A stretch of DNA of 43,070 nt from an uncultured Flavobacteriaceae bacterium (GCA_947498845.1 CANMLX010000039.1:1-43070), one strand, 5' to 3'. Positions 26,101 through 34,852 are shown, counted from the first letter of the stretch. Numbers and translations are program-made. Notes: a model not told the origin generated them from the letters alone.

Positions 26101-26472
26101 TTACTTTAAGAGATAAGCAACACCTTTTTGTTTTTTTGTTTCACCTACATAAGAATACTCGTAAGTATAAGTAGAGTCTGTAGTTGTGAGTATTTTTAAA
26201 TGAATATCTTTTTTCTCTATTCTGTTTTTAGGATTGATAGTTTTAAACACCACTTCACAATCGTTTATCCACCTCACTTTAGATGAATCTGTTTTTTCTT
26301 CATATTTCTCAATTTGTAATGTATCGGTACGCACAAATTCAGATTCATACTTAACACCATTTATTGTAGTCACACTCTTAAATTTTCCGGTTTTAAAATT
26401 TTTGCAGTTTCTTTCGGAGTTATAACAGCTAAGAGACAATAAACATAATATAATAACTAAAGCCTTTTTCAT
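26101..26472 (-). CDS. Small lipoprotein of unknown function
   Basis: A lipoprotein signal (MKKALVIILCLLSLSC, lipid-attachment Cys in SLSCYN) is followed by about 105 residues with NCKNFKTGKFKS and SKVRWINDCEVVFK. Proteins with this pattern are sometimes mislabelled DNA topoisomerase IV in flavobacterial genomes; there is no enzyme domain. I start it at the ATG at 26472. An ATG seven codons earlier (26493) falls inside a TAATTTTG -7 box (26491-26498, minus strand) and so is unlikely. The Cys pair in the mature part may form a disulphide. It lies just downstream of the XRE regulator gene. Confidence 0.82.
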   Translation of the reverse strand: MKKALVIILCLLSLSCYNSERNCKNFKTGKFKSVTTINGVKYESEFVRTDTLQIEKYEEKTDSSKVRWINDCEVVFKTINPKNRIEKKDIHLKILTTTDSTYTYEYSYVGETKKQKGVAYLLK

Positions 26473-26490
26473 AAAATTAAATATTTTGAG

Positions 26491-26498
26491 CAAAATTA
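26491..26498 (-). promoter_or_regulatory. -7 promoter element for the small lipoprotein gene
   Basis: TAATTTTG on the minus strand lies 18 bases before the ATG at 26472. It fits TAnnTTTG; no clear -33 box. Confidence 0.4.
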
Positions 26499-26508
26499 AA
26501 AAAGTGTT

Positions 26509-26904
26509 TTAGTTTTCGAAATTTTCAAAACTTCCATCTGAATAAAAAATAACAATACGACTTATGGTTTTGTTATGTATCACTTTTTTTGAAAGCATTT
26601 CTTTTTCCTTATTGCTTTCTTTGGCAAGGGGAGTTGTTTGTTCTGAAAACAAATCTTTAGGAACAGAATTTTCGCTTTCCTTTGGGAAGCTCCCTTTGCC
26701 ATTTAATAACCAGTATAAATCTACATCTTTAAATTTAGTGGTAATCTTAAGAACAAATTCTAAGCTAGGTTTATTTCTTCCGGATAAGACATGAGATATG
26801 CTTGAGCGTTGCACTCCAATTTTTTCGGCAAAAGAAGAAGCAGATTCACCGTGATAATCTATAATTTTTTGTAGTCGCTTACTAAAATCTTCGCTGTTTA
26901 CCAT
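26509..26904 (-). CDS. XRE-family transcriptional regulator
   Basis: This 131-residue protein has an N-terminal Cro/CI-type helix-turn-helix (about 6-65): FSKRLQKIIDYHG, SASSFAEKIGVQRSSISHVL, GRNKPSLEFVLKI, and a DLYWLLNGKGSF segment that is common in this flavobacterial group. A charged linker leads to a short beta-rich tail (ISRIVIFYSDGSFENFEN). It starts at ATG 26904. The promoter upstream overlaps a perfect TGTTAC-N4-GTAACA palindrome (26930-26945), so it probably represses itself. Similar palindromes lie before the divergent M14 carboxypeptidase gene, a likely second target. Confidence 0.88.
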   Translation of the reverse strand: MVNSEDFSKRLQKIIDYHGESASSFAEKIGVQRSSISHVLSGRNKPSLEFVLKITTKFKDVDLYWLLNGKGSFPKESENSVPKDLFSEQTTPLAKESNKEKEMLSKKVIHNKTISRIVIFYSDGSFENFEN

Positions 26905-26929
26905 TGTAACATATTTTCAAATCCAAACA

Positions 26930-26965
26930 TGTTACAAATGTAACAATTCTAAGTAGATAATCAAA
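26930..26965 (-). promoter_or_regulatory. Promoter and operator of the XRE regulator gene
   Basis: On the minus strand, TTTG (26965-26962), 19 bases, then TACATTTG (26942-26935). The -7 box lies inside the perfect palindrome TGTTACATTTGTAACA (26945-26930). A further half-site TGTTAC (26910-26905) abuts the start codon. Overlap of operator and -7 element is what self-repression would need. Confidence 0.6.
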
Positions 26966-27106
26966 ATTGATACATTATATATAGACTATTAGCATGATCT
27001 TTTTGTTTAAATAATACCAATTAAATATTTGATTATTACAGTTATAAGTCATTTTATTTTTATATTGACTATTAATAGTCATCTCTTGTGTTTTAAAAAC
27101 AAAAGT

Positions 27107-27182
27107 TGTTTACATAAACATACAAAATTGTAGAATTTTATTGTTTACATTTGTAAATACTCAATTGTTTACTTTTGTAAAC
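27107..27182 (+). promoter_or_regulatory. Promoter with three GTTTAC-type palindromes before the M14 carboxypeptidase
   Basis: Palindromes are TGTTTACATAAACA (27107-27120), GTTTAC-ATTT-GTAAAT (27143-27158) and GTTTAC-TTTT-GTAAAC (27167-27182); the last two are 24 bases apart. The promoter TTTG (27150-27153), 16 bases, TACTTTTG (27170-27177) is built from these two boxes. The core TTAC-N4-GTAA is the same as in the XRE gene operator. The ATG lies 12 bases downstream. Confidence 0.6.
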
Positions 27183-27194
27183 CAATAGTTTTAT

Positions 27195-28349
27195 ATGACA
27201 CTTTTAGAAAAACAGAGATTATTTAAATCTAACAAGGCATCTGCATTATTTGGCAGATATATAACAAATGATACAATAGCACCTTTGCTTAAACATCTAA
27301 ATGCTTATGTTAAAATTAATAACATTGGTAAATCTGCTTTAGGAGACGATATAAATGCTATAACATTAGGTGAAGGAGAAAAAAGAGTGTTGTTATGGTC
27401 TCAAATGCATGGGAATGAATCTACAACTACCAAGGCTCTTTTTGATTTTATAAATACGTGTATTAACAATCCTAATCAAGTAAGTCGTATATTAAAACAT
27501 TGCACGCTCTATGTTATACCAATTTTAAATCCTGATGGCGCCAAAGCTTACACCAGAGTAAATGCTAATAAAATAGACTTAAATAGGGATGCCCAACAGT
27601 TATCTCAACCAGAAAGTATCGTGTTACGTAACGTATTTAATACATTTAAGCCTCATTACTGCTTTAATTTACATGGGCAACGCACAATTTTTAGTGCAGG
27701 TAAAGAAAATAAATCTGCTATTGTTTCTTTTTTATCTCCTGCACAAGACAAGGATTGTACTATTACAGATGCAAGAAAGGTAGGAATGGAAATAATTGCA
27801 GAGATGAATATTCAATTACAGCAAATTATTCCAAATCATGTTGGTACTTATGATGATGCTTTTAATATAAATTGTGTTGGAGATACGTTTCAAAGTGAAA
27901 ACATACCTACAGTTTTATTTGAAGCAGGGCATTATCCAGATGATTACCAAAGAGAAAAGACTAGAGAACTTATATACATATCTTACTTAACGGCTTTAAA
28001 TTATATCGCGAATAATAGGGTAGATGGCGCCAAGTATAAACGCTATTTTGATATTCCTGAGAATGAGAAGCTATTCTTTGATATTATTATTAGAAAAGCT
28101 AAAGTTAATGAGTATGGGAAAGAGCTAGTAGATTTGGCTATTCAATTTGAAGAACGTTTAATAGGAGAGGTGCTTGATTTTATTCCTGTATTGAAAAAAA
28201 TAGAAGATTTATCATCCTATTACGGTCATAGAGAAATAGATGCAAATGGTTATGTTGTATCTGGAAATGGTGTAAATAAGTTACAATTAGAAAGCGAAAT
28301 CGATTTCGTAATGATTAAAAATGAAAAAATCACATTAAATTTAAAATAA
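27195..28349 (+). CDS. M14-family zinc carboxypeptidase
   Basis: This 384-residue enzyme has the M14 zinc ligands H72 and E75 in SQMHGNESTTTKALFDF and H160 in CFNLHGQRTIFS. It also has the substrate-binding NANKIDLNRDAQ segment (Asn-Arg) and E242 in PTVLFEAGHYPDDY as the likely catalytic glutamate. There is no signal peptide, so it probably acts in the cytoplasm, for instance on cell-wall peptides or other gamma-linked or C-terminal residues; the substrate is not readable. It is divergent from the XRE regulator and carries similar palindromes on its promoter. An Lrp-type gene follows in the same direction with its own -7 box. Confidence 0.87.
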   Translation: MTLLEKQRLFKSNKASALFGRYITNDTIAPLLKHLNAYVKINNIGKSALGDDINAITLGEGEKRVLLWSQMHGNESTTTKALFDFINTCINNPNQVSRILKHCTLYVIPILNPDGAKAYTRVNANKIDLNRDAQQLSQPESIVLRNVFNTFKPHYCFNLHGQRTIFSAGKENKSAIVSFLSPAQDKDCTITDARKVGMEIIAEMNIQLQQIIPNHVGTYDDAFNINCVGDTFQSENIPTVLFEAGHYPDDYQREKTRELIYISYLTALNYIANNRVDGAKYKRYFDIPENEKLFFDIIIRKAKVNEYGKELVDLAIQFEERLIGEVLDFIPVLKKIEDLSSYYGHREIDANGYVVSGNGVNKLQLESEIDFVMIKNEKITLNLK

Positions 28350-28387
28350 AGCCTATTAAAAATGCTTAAATTCTAAAAATAATGTAT

Positions 28388-28395
28388 TAATTTTG
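28388..28395 (+). promoter_or_regulatory. -7 promoter element for the Lrp/AsnC gene
   Basis: TAATTTTG fits TAnnTTTG and lies 24 bases before the ATG. No good -33 box is visible. Confidence 0.4.
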
Positions 28396-28419
28396 AGCAT
28401 TAGTTAGTAATTACACATT

Positions 28420-28899
28420 ATGGGCAAAATAAAATTAGACGAAATTGATCATCAAATTCTTGATATGTTAATAGATAACACAAGAATTCCTTTTACAGAT
28501 ATAGCAAAAAAATTATTAATTTCAGCAGGGACGGTTCATGTTAGAGTAAAGAAAATGGAAGAGTCGGGAATTATTAGAGGGTCTTCACTTACTCTAGACT
28601 ACAAAAAACTTGGCTATTCATTTATCGCTTATGTTGGTGTATATTTAAATAACACATCCCAAACACAATTTGTTTTAGAGCGAATTAATGAAATCCCTTC
28701 GGTTACTGTAGCACACATAACAACAGGCAAGTTTAATATTTTTTGTAAAATAAGAGCAAAAAATACAGAGCATGCTAAAGAAGTGATTTTTAAACTAGAT
28801 GAGATTGAAGGTGTTTATCGTACAGAAACTATGATTTCGTTAGAAGAAAGCATTAATGATAAGAAACGATTAATGCATTCTATATTTAATAGTTTATAA
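28420..28899 (+). CDS. Lrp/AsnC-family transcriptional regulator
   Basis: This 159-residue regulator has an N-terminal winged helix (about 4-52): KLDEIDHQILDMLIDNTRIPFTDIAKKL, then LISAGTVHVRVKKMEESGII. A RAM/AsnC ligand domain follows (about 68-145), with FIAYVGVYLNN and VAHITTGKFNIFCKIRAKN. Family members bind amino acids as octamers and control amino-acid metabolism. The target here is unknown; the neighbouring peptidase gene is one candidate. A terminator follows directly. Confidence 0.93.
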   Translation: MGKIKLDEIDHQILDMLIDNTRIPFTDIAKKLLISAGTVHVRVKKMEESGIIRGSSLTLDYKKLGYSFIAYVGVYLNNTSQTQFVLERINEIPSVTVAHITTGKFNIFCKIRAKNTEHAKEVIFKLDEIEGVYRTETMISLEESINDKKRLMHSIFNSL

Positions 28900-28924
28900 T
28901 TAAATTGGAATTAAACATATATTT

Positions 28925-28953
28925 AAAAAACTCCTTTTTTAAAGGAGTTTTTT
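28925..28953 (+). terminator. Rho-independent terminator after the Lrp/AsnC gene
   Basis: AAAAAACTCCTTT and AAAGGAGTTTTTT form a 13-base stem around TTT, ending in a T-run. Confidence 0.88.
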
Positions 28954-28970
28954 GTTTTAACAATGTTTTA

Positions 28971-29137
28971 CCCGCTTTATGCAATAGAAAATCTATTTCA
29001 TTTGTGAACTACCGCAAATATTATCGCTTCGCTACTTTTTTTGATTTCACCGTAGCGGTGCTATGCTAAAATCAAGAAAAAGCCAATATTTATTGTATCT
29101 CAAAGCTTCATAACGAAGTTCTATTGCATAAAGCGGG
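28971..29137. repeat. 167-bp palindromic intergenic element (copy 3, different ends)
   Basis: A perfect 19-base inverted repeat, CCCGCTTTATGCAATAGAA (28971-28989) against 29119-29137, bounds a region with a nested inverted repeat (CTTTTTTTGATTT against AAAATCAAGAAAAAG). The centre CACCGTAGCGGTGCTATGC (29049-29067) matches the core of copies 1 and 2, but the ends differ. It lies in a 360-base gap (28900-29259) with no gene; downstream of it only AT-rich leader DNA of the MBOAT gene is seen. Confidence 0.7.
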
Positions 29138-29259
29138 TTTAATTAATATAAATGTATGTTAAAGTAAAATTGTGTAATTCATAGATAATCTTTGATAGAA
29201 TACTATAGTTAGGAGATATTTACTCCATAATTTTAATCAAACCCTAACCTTTACCCTCT

Positions 29260-30711
29260 ATGCTATTTAATTCTATAGAGTTTTTTGTATTTCTCCCTAT
29301 TGTATATTTTTTTTATTGGTTTGTTTTTAAAAAAAGTTTAAAAACTCAAAATGCGTTTATCTTAATCTCTAGTTACTTTTTCTATGGTTTTTGGGATTGG
29401 CGGTTTTTAAGTTTAATACTATTAAGTACAGTTGTTGATTACTTTGTGGGTATAAATATACACTCAGCTAAAAGAAACAAGAGTAGAAAAAAATGGCTTT
29501 GGTGCAGTGTAATTTTTAATATTAGTTTATTAGGATTCTTTAAGTATTATAATTTCTTTATAGACTCTTGGGTAAACATGTTTTCCTTTTTTGGTTATCA
29601 TTTAAAAAGCACATGGACATTAAAAGTTTTGTTACCTGTTGGTATATCCTTTTATACATTTCAAACCATGTCTTATTCATTCGATGTTTATTACAAAAAA
29701 TTAAAGCCTACAAAAGATTTTATAGGATTCGCTACTTTTGTAAGCTTTTTTCCTCAGTTAGTAGCTGGCCCTATAGAAAGAGCTTCAAGTTTATTACCTC
29801 AAATTTTAAATAAGAGAAAATTTAATTACGATCAAAGTGTACAAGGGCTTAAGTTAATTTTATGGGGACTATTCAAAAAAGTAGTCATAGCAGATGCTTT
29901 GGCGGTTATAGTAGATGATATTTTCCAGAATTACAATACTTACCCTGCGTCTTCACTTATACTAGGTGTTGTTTTTTTTAGCTTCCAAATTTATGGAGAT
30001 TTTAGTGGATACTCAGATATAGCCATTGGTACAGCGAAACTTTTTGGAATTGAGTTAATGTCTAATTTTAAATTTCCTTACTTCTCGAGAAATATTGGGG
30101 AATTCTGGAGAAGATGGCACGTGTCTTTATCTTCATGGTTTAAATCCTATATCTATATTCCATTAGGCGGATCAAGAGTTAGTAAAGTTAAGGTAATACG
30201 TAATGTTTTTGTGATTTTTATTGTTAGCGGTATTTGGCATGGTGCTAATTGGACGTTTGTTATATGGGGATTATTTCATGCTTTAGTTTTTGTGCCTTTA
30301 CTTTTAATGAAAAAAAATACAACATTTAAAAATTCGGTTATTGGTGAGACTTCAATTGTTCCTTCCTTTAAGGAGATTATAAATGTGTTCTTTACATTTA
30401 TTTTAGTGACTTTTTCCTGGATTTTTTTCAGATCAGAATCAATTACAGATGCCTTTAAGTATATCGTAAAAATAGTCGCCGATTTTTCTTATGCTACTTA
30501 TGCTCATCCCAGTGGCTATAGAATGATAGATTACTATATACTTATTATTTTATTTGTGATTTTCGAATATATTATTAGAAAAGATGAAAGAGCTCCATTT
30601 AAGTTTAAATCCAAAACTATAAGGTTTATTATTTATAGTATTTTAATTATGAGTATGCTATTGTTTTATGATAGTGGTGTTGATAGATCCTTTATATATT
30701 TTCAATTTTAG
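29260..30711 (+). CDS. MBOAT-family O-acyltransferase (AlgI/DltB-like)
   Basis: This 483-residue protein has about ten to twelve membrane helices. MBOAT marks are LPVGISFYTFQTMSYSFDVY, FPQLVAGPIERAS, FSGYSDIAIGTAKLFGI, the FWRRWHVSLSSWF segment (H287) and the catalytic histidine H327 in SGIWHGANWTFVIWG. AlgI/DltB-like enzymes move acyl groups across the cytoplasmic membrane to modify exopolysaccharide, peptidoglycan or teichoic acid. The gene 12 bases downstream encodes an SGNH-type protein, the usual partner that completes transfer at the surface. No polysaccharide synthesis genes are nearby, so the acceptor cannot be named. Confidence 0.92.
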   Translation: MLFNSIEFFVFLPIVYFFYWFVFKKSLKTQNAFILISSYFFYGFWDWRFLSLILLSTVVDYFVGINIHSAKRNKSRKKWLWCSVIFNISLLGFFKYYNFFIDSWVNMFSFFGYHLKSTWTLKVLLPVGISFYTFQTMSYSFDVYYKKLKPTKDFIGFATFVSFFPQLVAGPIERASSLLPQILNKRKFNYDQSVQGLKLILWGLFKKVVIADALAVIVDDIFQNYNTYPASSLILGVVFFSFQIYGDFSGYSDIAIGTAKLFGIELMSNFKFPYFSRNIGEFWRRWHVSLSSWFKSYIYIPLGGSRVSKVKVIRNVFVIFIVSGIWHGANWTFVIWGLFHALVFVPLLLMKKNTTFKNSVIGETSIVPSFKEIINVFFTFILVTFSWIFFRSESITDAFKYIVKIVADFSYATYAHPSGYRMIDYYILIILFVIFEYIIRKDERAPFKFKSKTIRFIIYSILIMSMLLFYDSGVDRSFIYFQF

Positions 30712-30723
30712 ATAATTTTTAAG

Positions 30724-31677
30724 ATGAAGAAGTTGTTTTTTAAATCTATTATATATATAGTTTTAATTGTTTTATCATTGGAATTATATGTCCGTGTTTT
30801 TCATTTAACAAAAGATTACCCTTCAAGGTATATTGATGATTATAATGTTGAAAGATGGCGTTCAGATCAAAAAGGGTTTTCAGTAACAGGTAATAGACGT
30901 CAAAATTTTTCAGAATTTCATATTAATAGTAAGGGATTTAACTCTTATAGGGAGTTTGAGCCTACTAAAGAAAAAAGAGAATTAGCGTTAGTAGGAGATT
31001 CTTTTATAGAAGGATTTCATCAAGATTATTATAATTCCATAGGTAAAAAAATAGAAGATATAATACAGGGTATTGACGTTTACGAATATGGATATGCAGG
31101 TTATGACTTTGCAGACCAACTACATATGATGTATAAATATAAAGCAGATTTTGATTTAATAGATAACATTGTTATCGGGTTAAAATTTGAAGATGATTTA
31201 ACGCGAGGAGAGTATGCTATAGTACAACATAGATTAAAGTTAGAATCTCCACTATATAAGAACCTAAGAAAAATTAAACTGTTAACTTATTTAAAAAGCA
31301 TAGGTGCTTTAGACCCCGTTATTAGTTTGCCTAAAAAATTGATCACTTTTTTAAAGAGAAATAAAAAACAAGAAAAGAAGTTTAGTGAAGCTGAAAAACT
31401 AAAGTTGCAAGATAATAGAAATAAAACATACTATGAGAATTTTATAAATCTAGTAAGCAAATATGGTTACGATAAGCAAAAATGTGTATTACTATTGGAT
31501 AAAGAGATAACGCCTCCCTTTTTTATAGCGTATTTAGAAAGAGAGCAGTACAAATACATAGATTTTTCTGAGGCATTAAAAAACGCATCAAAACCAACTA
31601 CATTAATTTATGACCAACATTGGAATAATCATGGTAGAGATTTAATTGCTAAACTAATTAGTAAATCTTTAAATTAG
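30724..31677 (+). CDS. SGNH-hydrolase-like membrane-anchored protein (MBOAT partner)
   Basis: This 317-residue protein has an N-terminal membrane anchor (about 5-24), then an SGNH/GDSL-like domain. Its block I is ALVGDSFIEGF (nucleophile S93) and its last block YDQHWNNHGRD places D297 and H299 as the likely rest of the triad. This layout matches AlgJ/AlgX/DltD-like partners of MBOAT proteins. It follows the MBOAT gene by 12 bases, so the two form an operon. A role in O-acetylation of a surface glycan is inferred from family and context. Confidence 0.84.
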   Translation: MKKLFFKSIIYIVLIVLSLELYVRVFHLTKDYPSRYIDDYNVERWRSDQKGFSVTGNRRQNFSEFHINSKGFNSYREFEPTKEKRELALVGDSFIEGFHQDYYNSIGKKIEDIIQGIDVYEYGYAGYDFADQLHMMYKYKADFDLIDNIVIGLKFEDDLTRGEYAIVQHRLKLESPLYKNLRKIKLLTYLKSIGALDPVISLPKKLITFLKRNKKQEKKFSEAEKLKLQDNRNKTYYENFINLVSKYGYDKQKCVLLLDKEITPPFFIAYLEREQYKYIDFSEALKNASKPTTLIYDQHWNNHGRDLIAKLISKSLN

Positions 31678-31690
31678 ATATGTGTGTATC

Positions 31691-31755
31691 ACTACTAAAA
31701 ATAGTATGGTTTAAAGTTAAATGTTTTGTTTCTACATTTTAGTAGTTTATATTTG
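31691..31755 (+). promoter_or_regulatory. Promoter of the DUF6340-like lipoprotein gene, flanked by an inverted repeat
   Basis: TTTG (31725-31728), 19 bases, TATATTTG (31748-31755) is a close match to the Bacteroidota consensus; the ATG lies 29 bases downstream. ACTACTAAAA (31691-31700) and TTTTAGTAGT (31737-31746) form a perfect ten-base inverted repeat that encloses the -33 box. This could be an operator or part of a terminator for the upstream pair. Confidence 0.6.
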
Positions 31756-31784
31756 GTTGTAATCAATCAACCCTACCAAATTTC

Positions 31785-32864
31785 ATGAAAATTATTTTTT
31801 TTGACATTAAAAGTCTTGTCATATTATTACTATTATTTACTTCTTGTGGAAGTGAAAAAAACGTGATAAGGGAAGTGCTAAAACCTCCTATAGTGACTTT
31901 GCCCTCCAGTATTAACAAGGTGGGTATTTTAAATAGAAGTATCATATTCGAATCCAAAAGTGTACTAGACAAATTAGATAAAATATTATCTAAAGAAAGG
32001 GTTTACATTGATAGAGAAGGCGCGTTAGAGGCGCTTTATGCATTAAAAACAACATTAACAAACACGAATAAATTTACAGAAGTTAAAATTGTAAAAAACA
32101 CTTTAAATAATAATCTAGCTGAACCCGTTTTTCCAAACCCATTGTCTTGGGATATTATTGAAAGTATATGTCTTAATAATAACATAGAGGCTCTTTTTGT
32201 ATTGTCTTTGTTCAATATTAATGAGAATGCTACCTATGGTACATTTAATACACAAGAAAAAGGGCCTTTGGGTATAGATATTCCAGCTGTTCATCATAAA
32301 GCGAGAGTAGAGACTATAATAGAATTAGGTTGGAGAATTTATGATTATACAACAACATCTATTAGTGATGAATTATTAGTGAAAGAAAAAATAACAACAA
32401 TAGGAAAAGGTAAAAATCCAGTAGAAGCCATTGAAGCGACAAACAAAAGAAAACAAGTAGTATTAGAGGTTAGTCAAAGAATGGGTAAAGAATATGGAGG
32501 GCGTTTATTACCTCATACAGATAACATCTACAGGAAGTTTTATGAGAATGACACTAAAAAGTTTGAGTTGGCGTCTCATTATATAGAAACAGGCGATTGG
32601 CAAATGGCAGCTAAAATATGGGAAAGAGAAACCAGAAATAATAATCCTGAAATTGCAGGAAAAGCGTGTTTTAATATGGCTTTTTATAATGAAATTAATG
32701 GCGATTATGATGCCGCGATTGAGTGGGCAAATAGAGCATATATTGACTATAAAAATAAAGAAGCTTTAAGATATATTGAAGACCTCAATAAACATATGAT
32801 AGAAAATAATAAACTGTTTAAAGAAAAAAATAGCGAAAGGTTGTTTAGTACAAAAAAACACTAA
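31785..32864 (+). CDS. DUF6340-like lipoprotein with TPR segment
   Basis: This 359-residue protein has a lipoprotein signal with attachment Cys in LLFTSCGSEK. The body includes KPPIVTLPSSINKVGILNRS near the start, which I recall from the DUF6340 family of Bacteroidota lipoproteins. It also has IGKGKNPVEAIEATNKRKQV and a C-terminal TPR-like region (about 260-345: YIETGDWQMAAKIWERET, INGDYDAAIEWANRAY). The function is unknown; an outer-membrane assembly or scaffold role would fit the TPRs. Its stop overlaps the convergent DUF3352-type gene by four bases. Confidence 0.8.
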   Translation: MKIIFFDIKSLVILLLLFTSCGSEKNVIREVLKPPIVTLPSSINKVGILNRSIIFESKSVLDKLDKILSKERVYIDREGALEALYALKTTLTNTNKFTEVKIVKNTLNNNLAEPVFPNPLSWDIIESICLNNNIEALFVLSLFNINENATYGTFNTQEKGPLGIDIPAVHHKARVETIIELGWRIYDYTTTSISDELLVKEKITTIGKGKNPVEAIEATNKRKQVVLEVSQRMGKEYGGRLLPHTDNIYRKFYENDTKKFELASHYIETGDWQMAAKIWERETRNNNPEIAGKACFNMAFYNEINGDYDAAIEWANRAYIDYKNKEALRYIEDLNKHMIENNKLFKEKNSERLFSTKKH

Positions 32865-34852
32865 AATCTCTTTTTAAACACCGTATCCTCTTCATAATTA
32901 TATACTTTCCAAATCCCAACTTGTTTGTCTTGTTTGTATTTTCCTGATATTTTTAAAGAACCTTTAGGGTAATATTCCTTATAATCGCCATGTTTTAAAC
33001 CGTCTTTTAGTTCAACTGAGAAACGAATATTTCCATTAGGGTGTTTACGTGAAAATTCTTTTGCTGTTAAATCTGTAGGGAAAATTTCGGGAATCTTAAA
33101 AATAGTTTCTTTATTCAAATTTTCTTTAGTAACCTCGATAGCAACAGGGGTGTTTTTTGTTTCAGATATGGGTTTTGGATTAAATGTATATTTACTTTTA
33201 ACTATTTCTGGATCTTCATACTCAAGTACTATTTTACTCTCAAAAAAATCCTTTTCTGGAGTAAGCTGAATCCCAATTTGAGGAAAACAAATAAAATAAT
33301 CTTTGTTCTTTCTTAATTGGCTTTTTGTTGTTGTATTCACTAGATTATAGGCACTATGATACAGATTGGGTGTGTTTATAAAAGCAAAAATACTGGAACG
33401 ATTATCGAAATTATCGATAAAATCTTCATAGGGCTCAAAAGTATCAAGGGTTTCATCATCGATGTATGAATTAATAATACTTTTTAACGTATTTGGATGA
33501 TTACTAAATACAACATAGTCTTCTATAATTGTAAAATAAGGTTTGTCAATATCTTTAAATAAACTACCCAAAATGGCTTTAAAAAAACCTTTAATAGACA
33601 TGAAATTAATGTTATGGCCTTTATAATTAACAGCTTTAAATTTAACGGGGCTTCGCTTTCTAATTTGTTCTAAAATAAAATCTAAATTTTCTTTAGCGTC
33701 ATCTATGTCTTTGGCTTTAAGTACAAATGCGACATCTTTTTTTGACTTGGATACTTTGGAGTGGAGTTGTAATAATGCAATTTCATCGTCTATCCAACTC
33801 ATGAAATGCTCTTTTAAATCTATTTTCAGGAAGTTTTCTATCTTTTCTGTACCATCCAAATAACTTTTAAATTCTTGCTTATTTTCCTTTTGTATATTTT
33901 CAAAATTTTCGTACAAATCTGCAAAACTTGAAAACGAAAATCCTAAATATAATGCTGTTTCTCTTGGGGCAACTTTACTTATCGAATGCGAACCCTTTCC
34001 AGATTTTTGTAATGCTTTTAGGTAAATATTGGCTTGATCGTTTGTGTTTGTAATTCCATTGGCGACAATTGTGTTTTCATCTAAATCGAAACTAAACCCG
34101 CTAAAGTTAAGACTTTTATTGAGCGTTTTTGTTAAATCACCTGAGGTGCTTGAAAAAACGTTAACAAACTTATCCAGATATTCGTATTGAAAATACAATC
34201 TAAACATATCGTTATAGCCCACTTCTTTTTTTACTTCTATAAAATTTAGATTTCTGCCTATTTCGGGTTCTAAGTATTGATCTATAGACGCTTCAACTAA
34301 TGTATGCACATAAGATGCAATCATTTGATTTTTAATAAAACTTAAATACAACGTTTGTCTTAAATTTACATCGTAAACTTCTGTTATTTCATGATCATGA
34401 TATTTACGCTTACTAACCTTGAAGTCTTTATTTACAATGGTGTTTAAGTTGTTTTTTATTATATCTAGTTTGGCTATTTTTTGTAAATCTACTACGTATA
34501 AAAAACTGTATTTCTTTGGAGCATAAACATGAGCAGAGACTAGCAGCTCTCTATTACCTATAAAGTTAAAAGTACCTTTTTTTTGTCTAAAAATAGTGTC
34601 TAACTGATTTAAACTTTCTGCTAGCTCATTAAAATAATTGTTTGTATTTAAGTGTTTCCAAATATCACTTTTGCTAATAGTTGCCCAATTATCAACAGGT
34701 TCTTGACTTTCAATGATGTAAACAGCATCTTTTGGAACTAAATATATAGGTTGAATTTTGTCATCATTTTCCAAAGAAAACATTGCTATTTTATATACAC
34801 CAAAAACAGTAATGAGTAGAATAGACAGAAGTATTATTTTAGATTTTTTCAC
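32861..34852 (-). CDS. DUF3352-type membrane-anchored protein with C-terminal MORN/YwqK-like repeats
   Basis: One N-terminal transmembrane helix (KKSKIILLSILLITVFGVYKI) is followed by a large extracytoplasmic part. It opens with IYLVPKDAVYIIES, typical of DUF3352 proteins of Bacteroidota, and ends with MORN/YwqK-like segments (HPNGNIRFSVELKDGLKHGDY, YYPKGSLKISGKYKQDKQVG). I start at the GTG at 34852, which gives MKKSKIIL. An in-frame ATG at 34945 would add 31 charged residues before the membrane helix, unlike the family as I recall it. The function is unknown. It lies downstream of a terminator and is probably transcribed alone. Confidence 0.78.
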   Translation of the reverse strand: MKKSKIILLSILLITVFGVYKIAMFSLENDDKIQPIYLVPKDAVYIIESQEPVDNWATISKSDIWKHLNTNNYFNELAESLNQLDTIFRQKKGTFNFIGNRELLVSAHVYAPKKYSFLYVVDLQKIAKLDIIKNNLNTIVNKDFKVSKRKYHDHEITEVYDVNLRQTLYLSFIKNQMIASYVHTLVEASIDQYLEPEIGRNLNFIEVKKEVGYNDMFRLYFQYEYLDKFVNVFSSTSGDLTKTLNKSLNFSGFSFDLDENTIVANGITNTNDQANIYLKALQKSGKGSHSISKVAPRETALYLGFSFSSFADLYENFENIQKENKQEFKSYLDGTEKIENFLKIDLKEHFMSWIDDEIALLQLHSKVSKSKKDVAFVLKAKDIDDAKENLDFILEQIRKRSPVKFKAVNYKGHNINFMSIKGFFKAILGSLFKDIDKPYFTIIEDYVVFSNHPNTLKSIINSYIDDETLDTFEPYEDFIDNFDNRSSIFAFINTPNLYHSAYNLVNTTTKSQLRKNKDYFICFPQIGIQLTPEKDFFESKIVLEYEDPEIVKSKYTFNPKPISETKNTPVAIEVTKENLNKETIFKIPEIFPTDLTAKEFSRKHPNGNIRFSVELKDGLKHGDYKEYYPKGSLKISGKYKQDKQVGIWKVYNYEEDTVFKKRF

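Noticed and set aside
26101..26472. DNA topoisomerase IV label for the small lipoprotein
   Set aside because: It is a ~120-residue lipoprotein with no topoisomerase domain.
27011..27058. TAATACCAATT-like sequence resembling one end of the palindromic elements
   Set aside because: No inverted partner or ACCGTAGC core was found nearby, so it is at best a solo end and may be chance.
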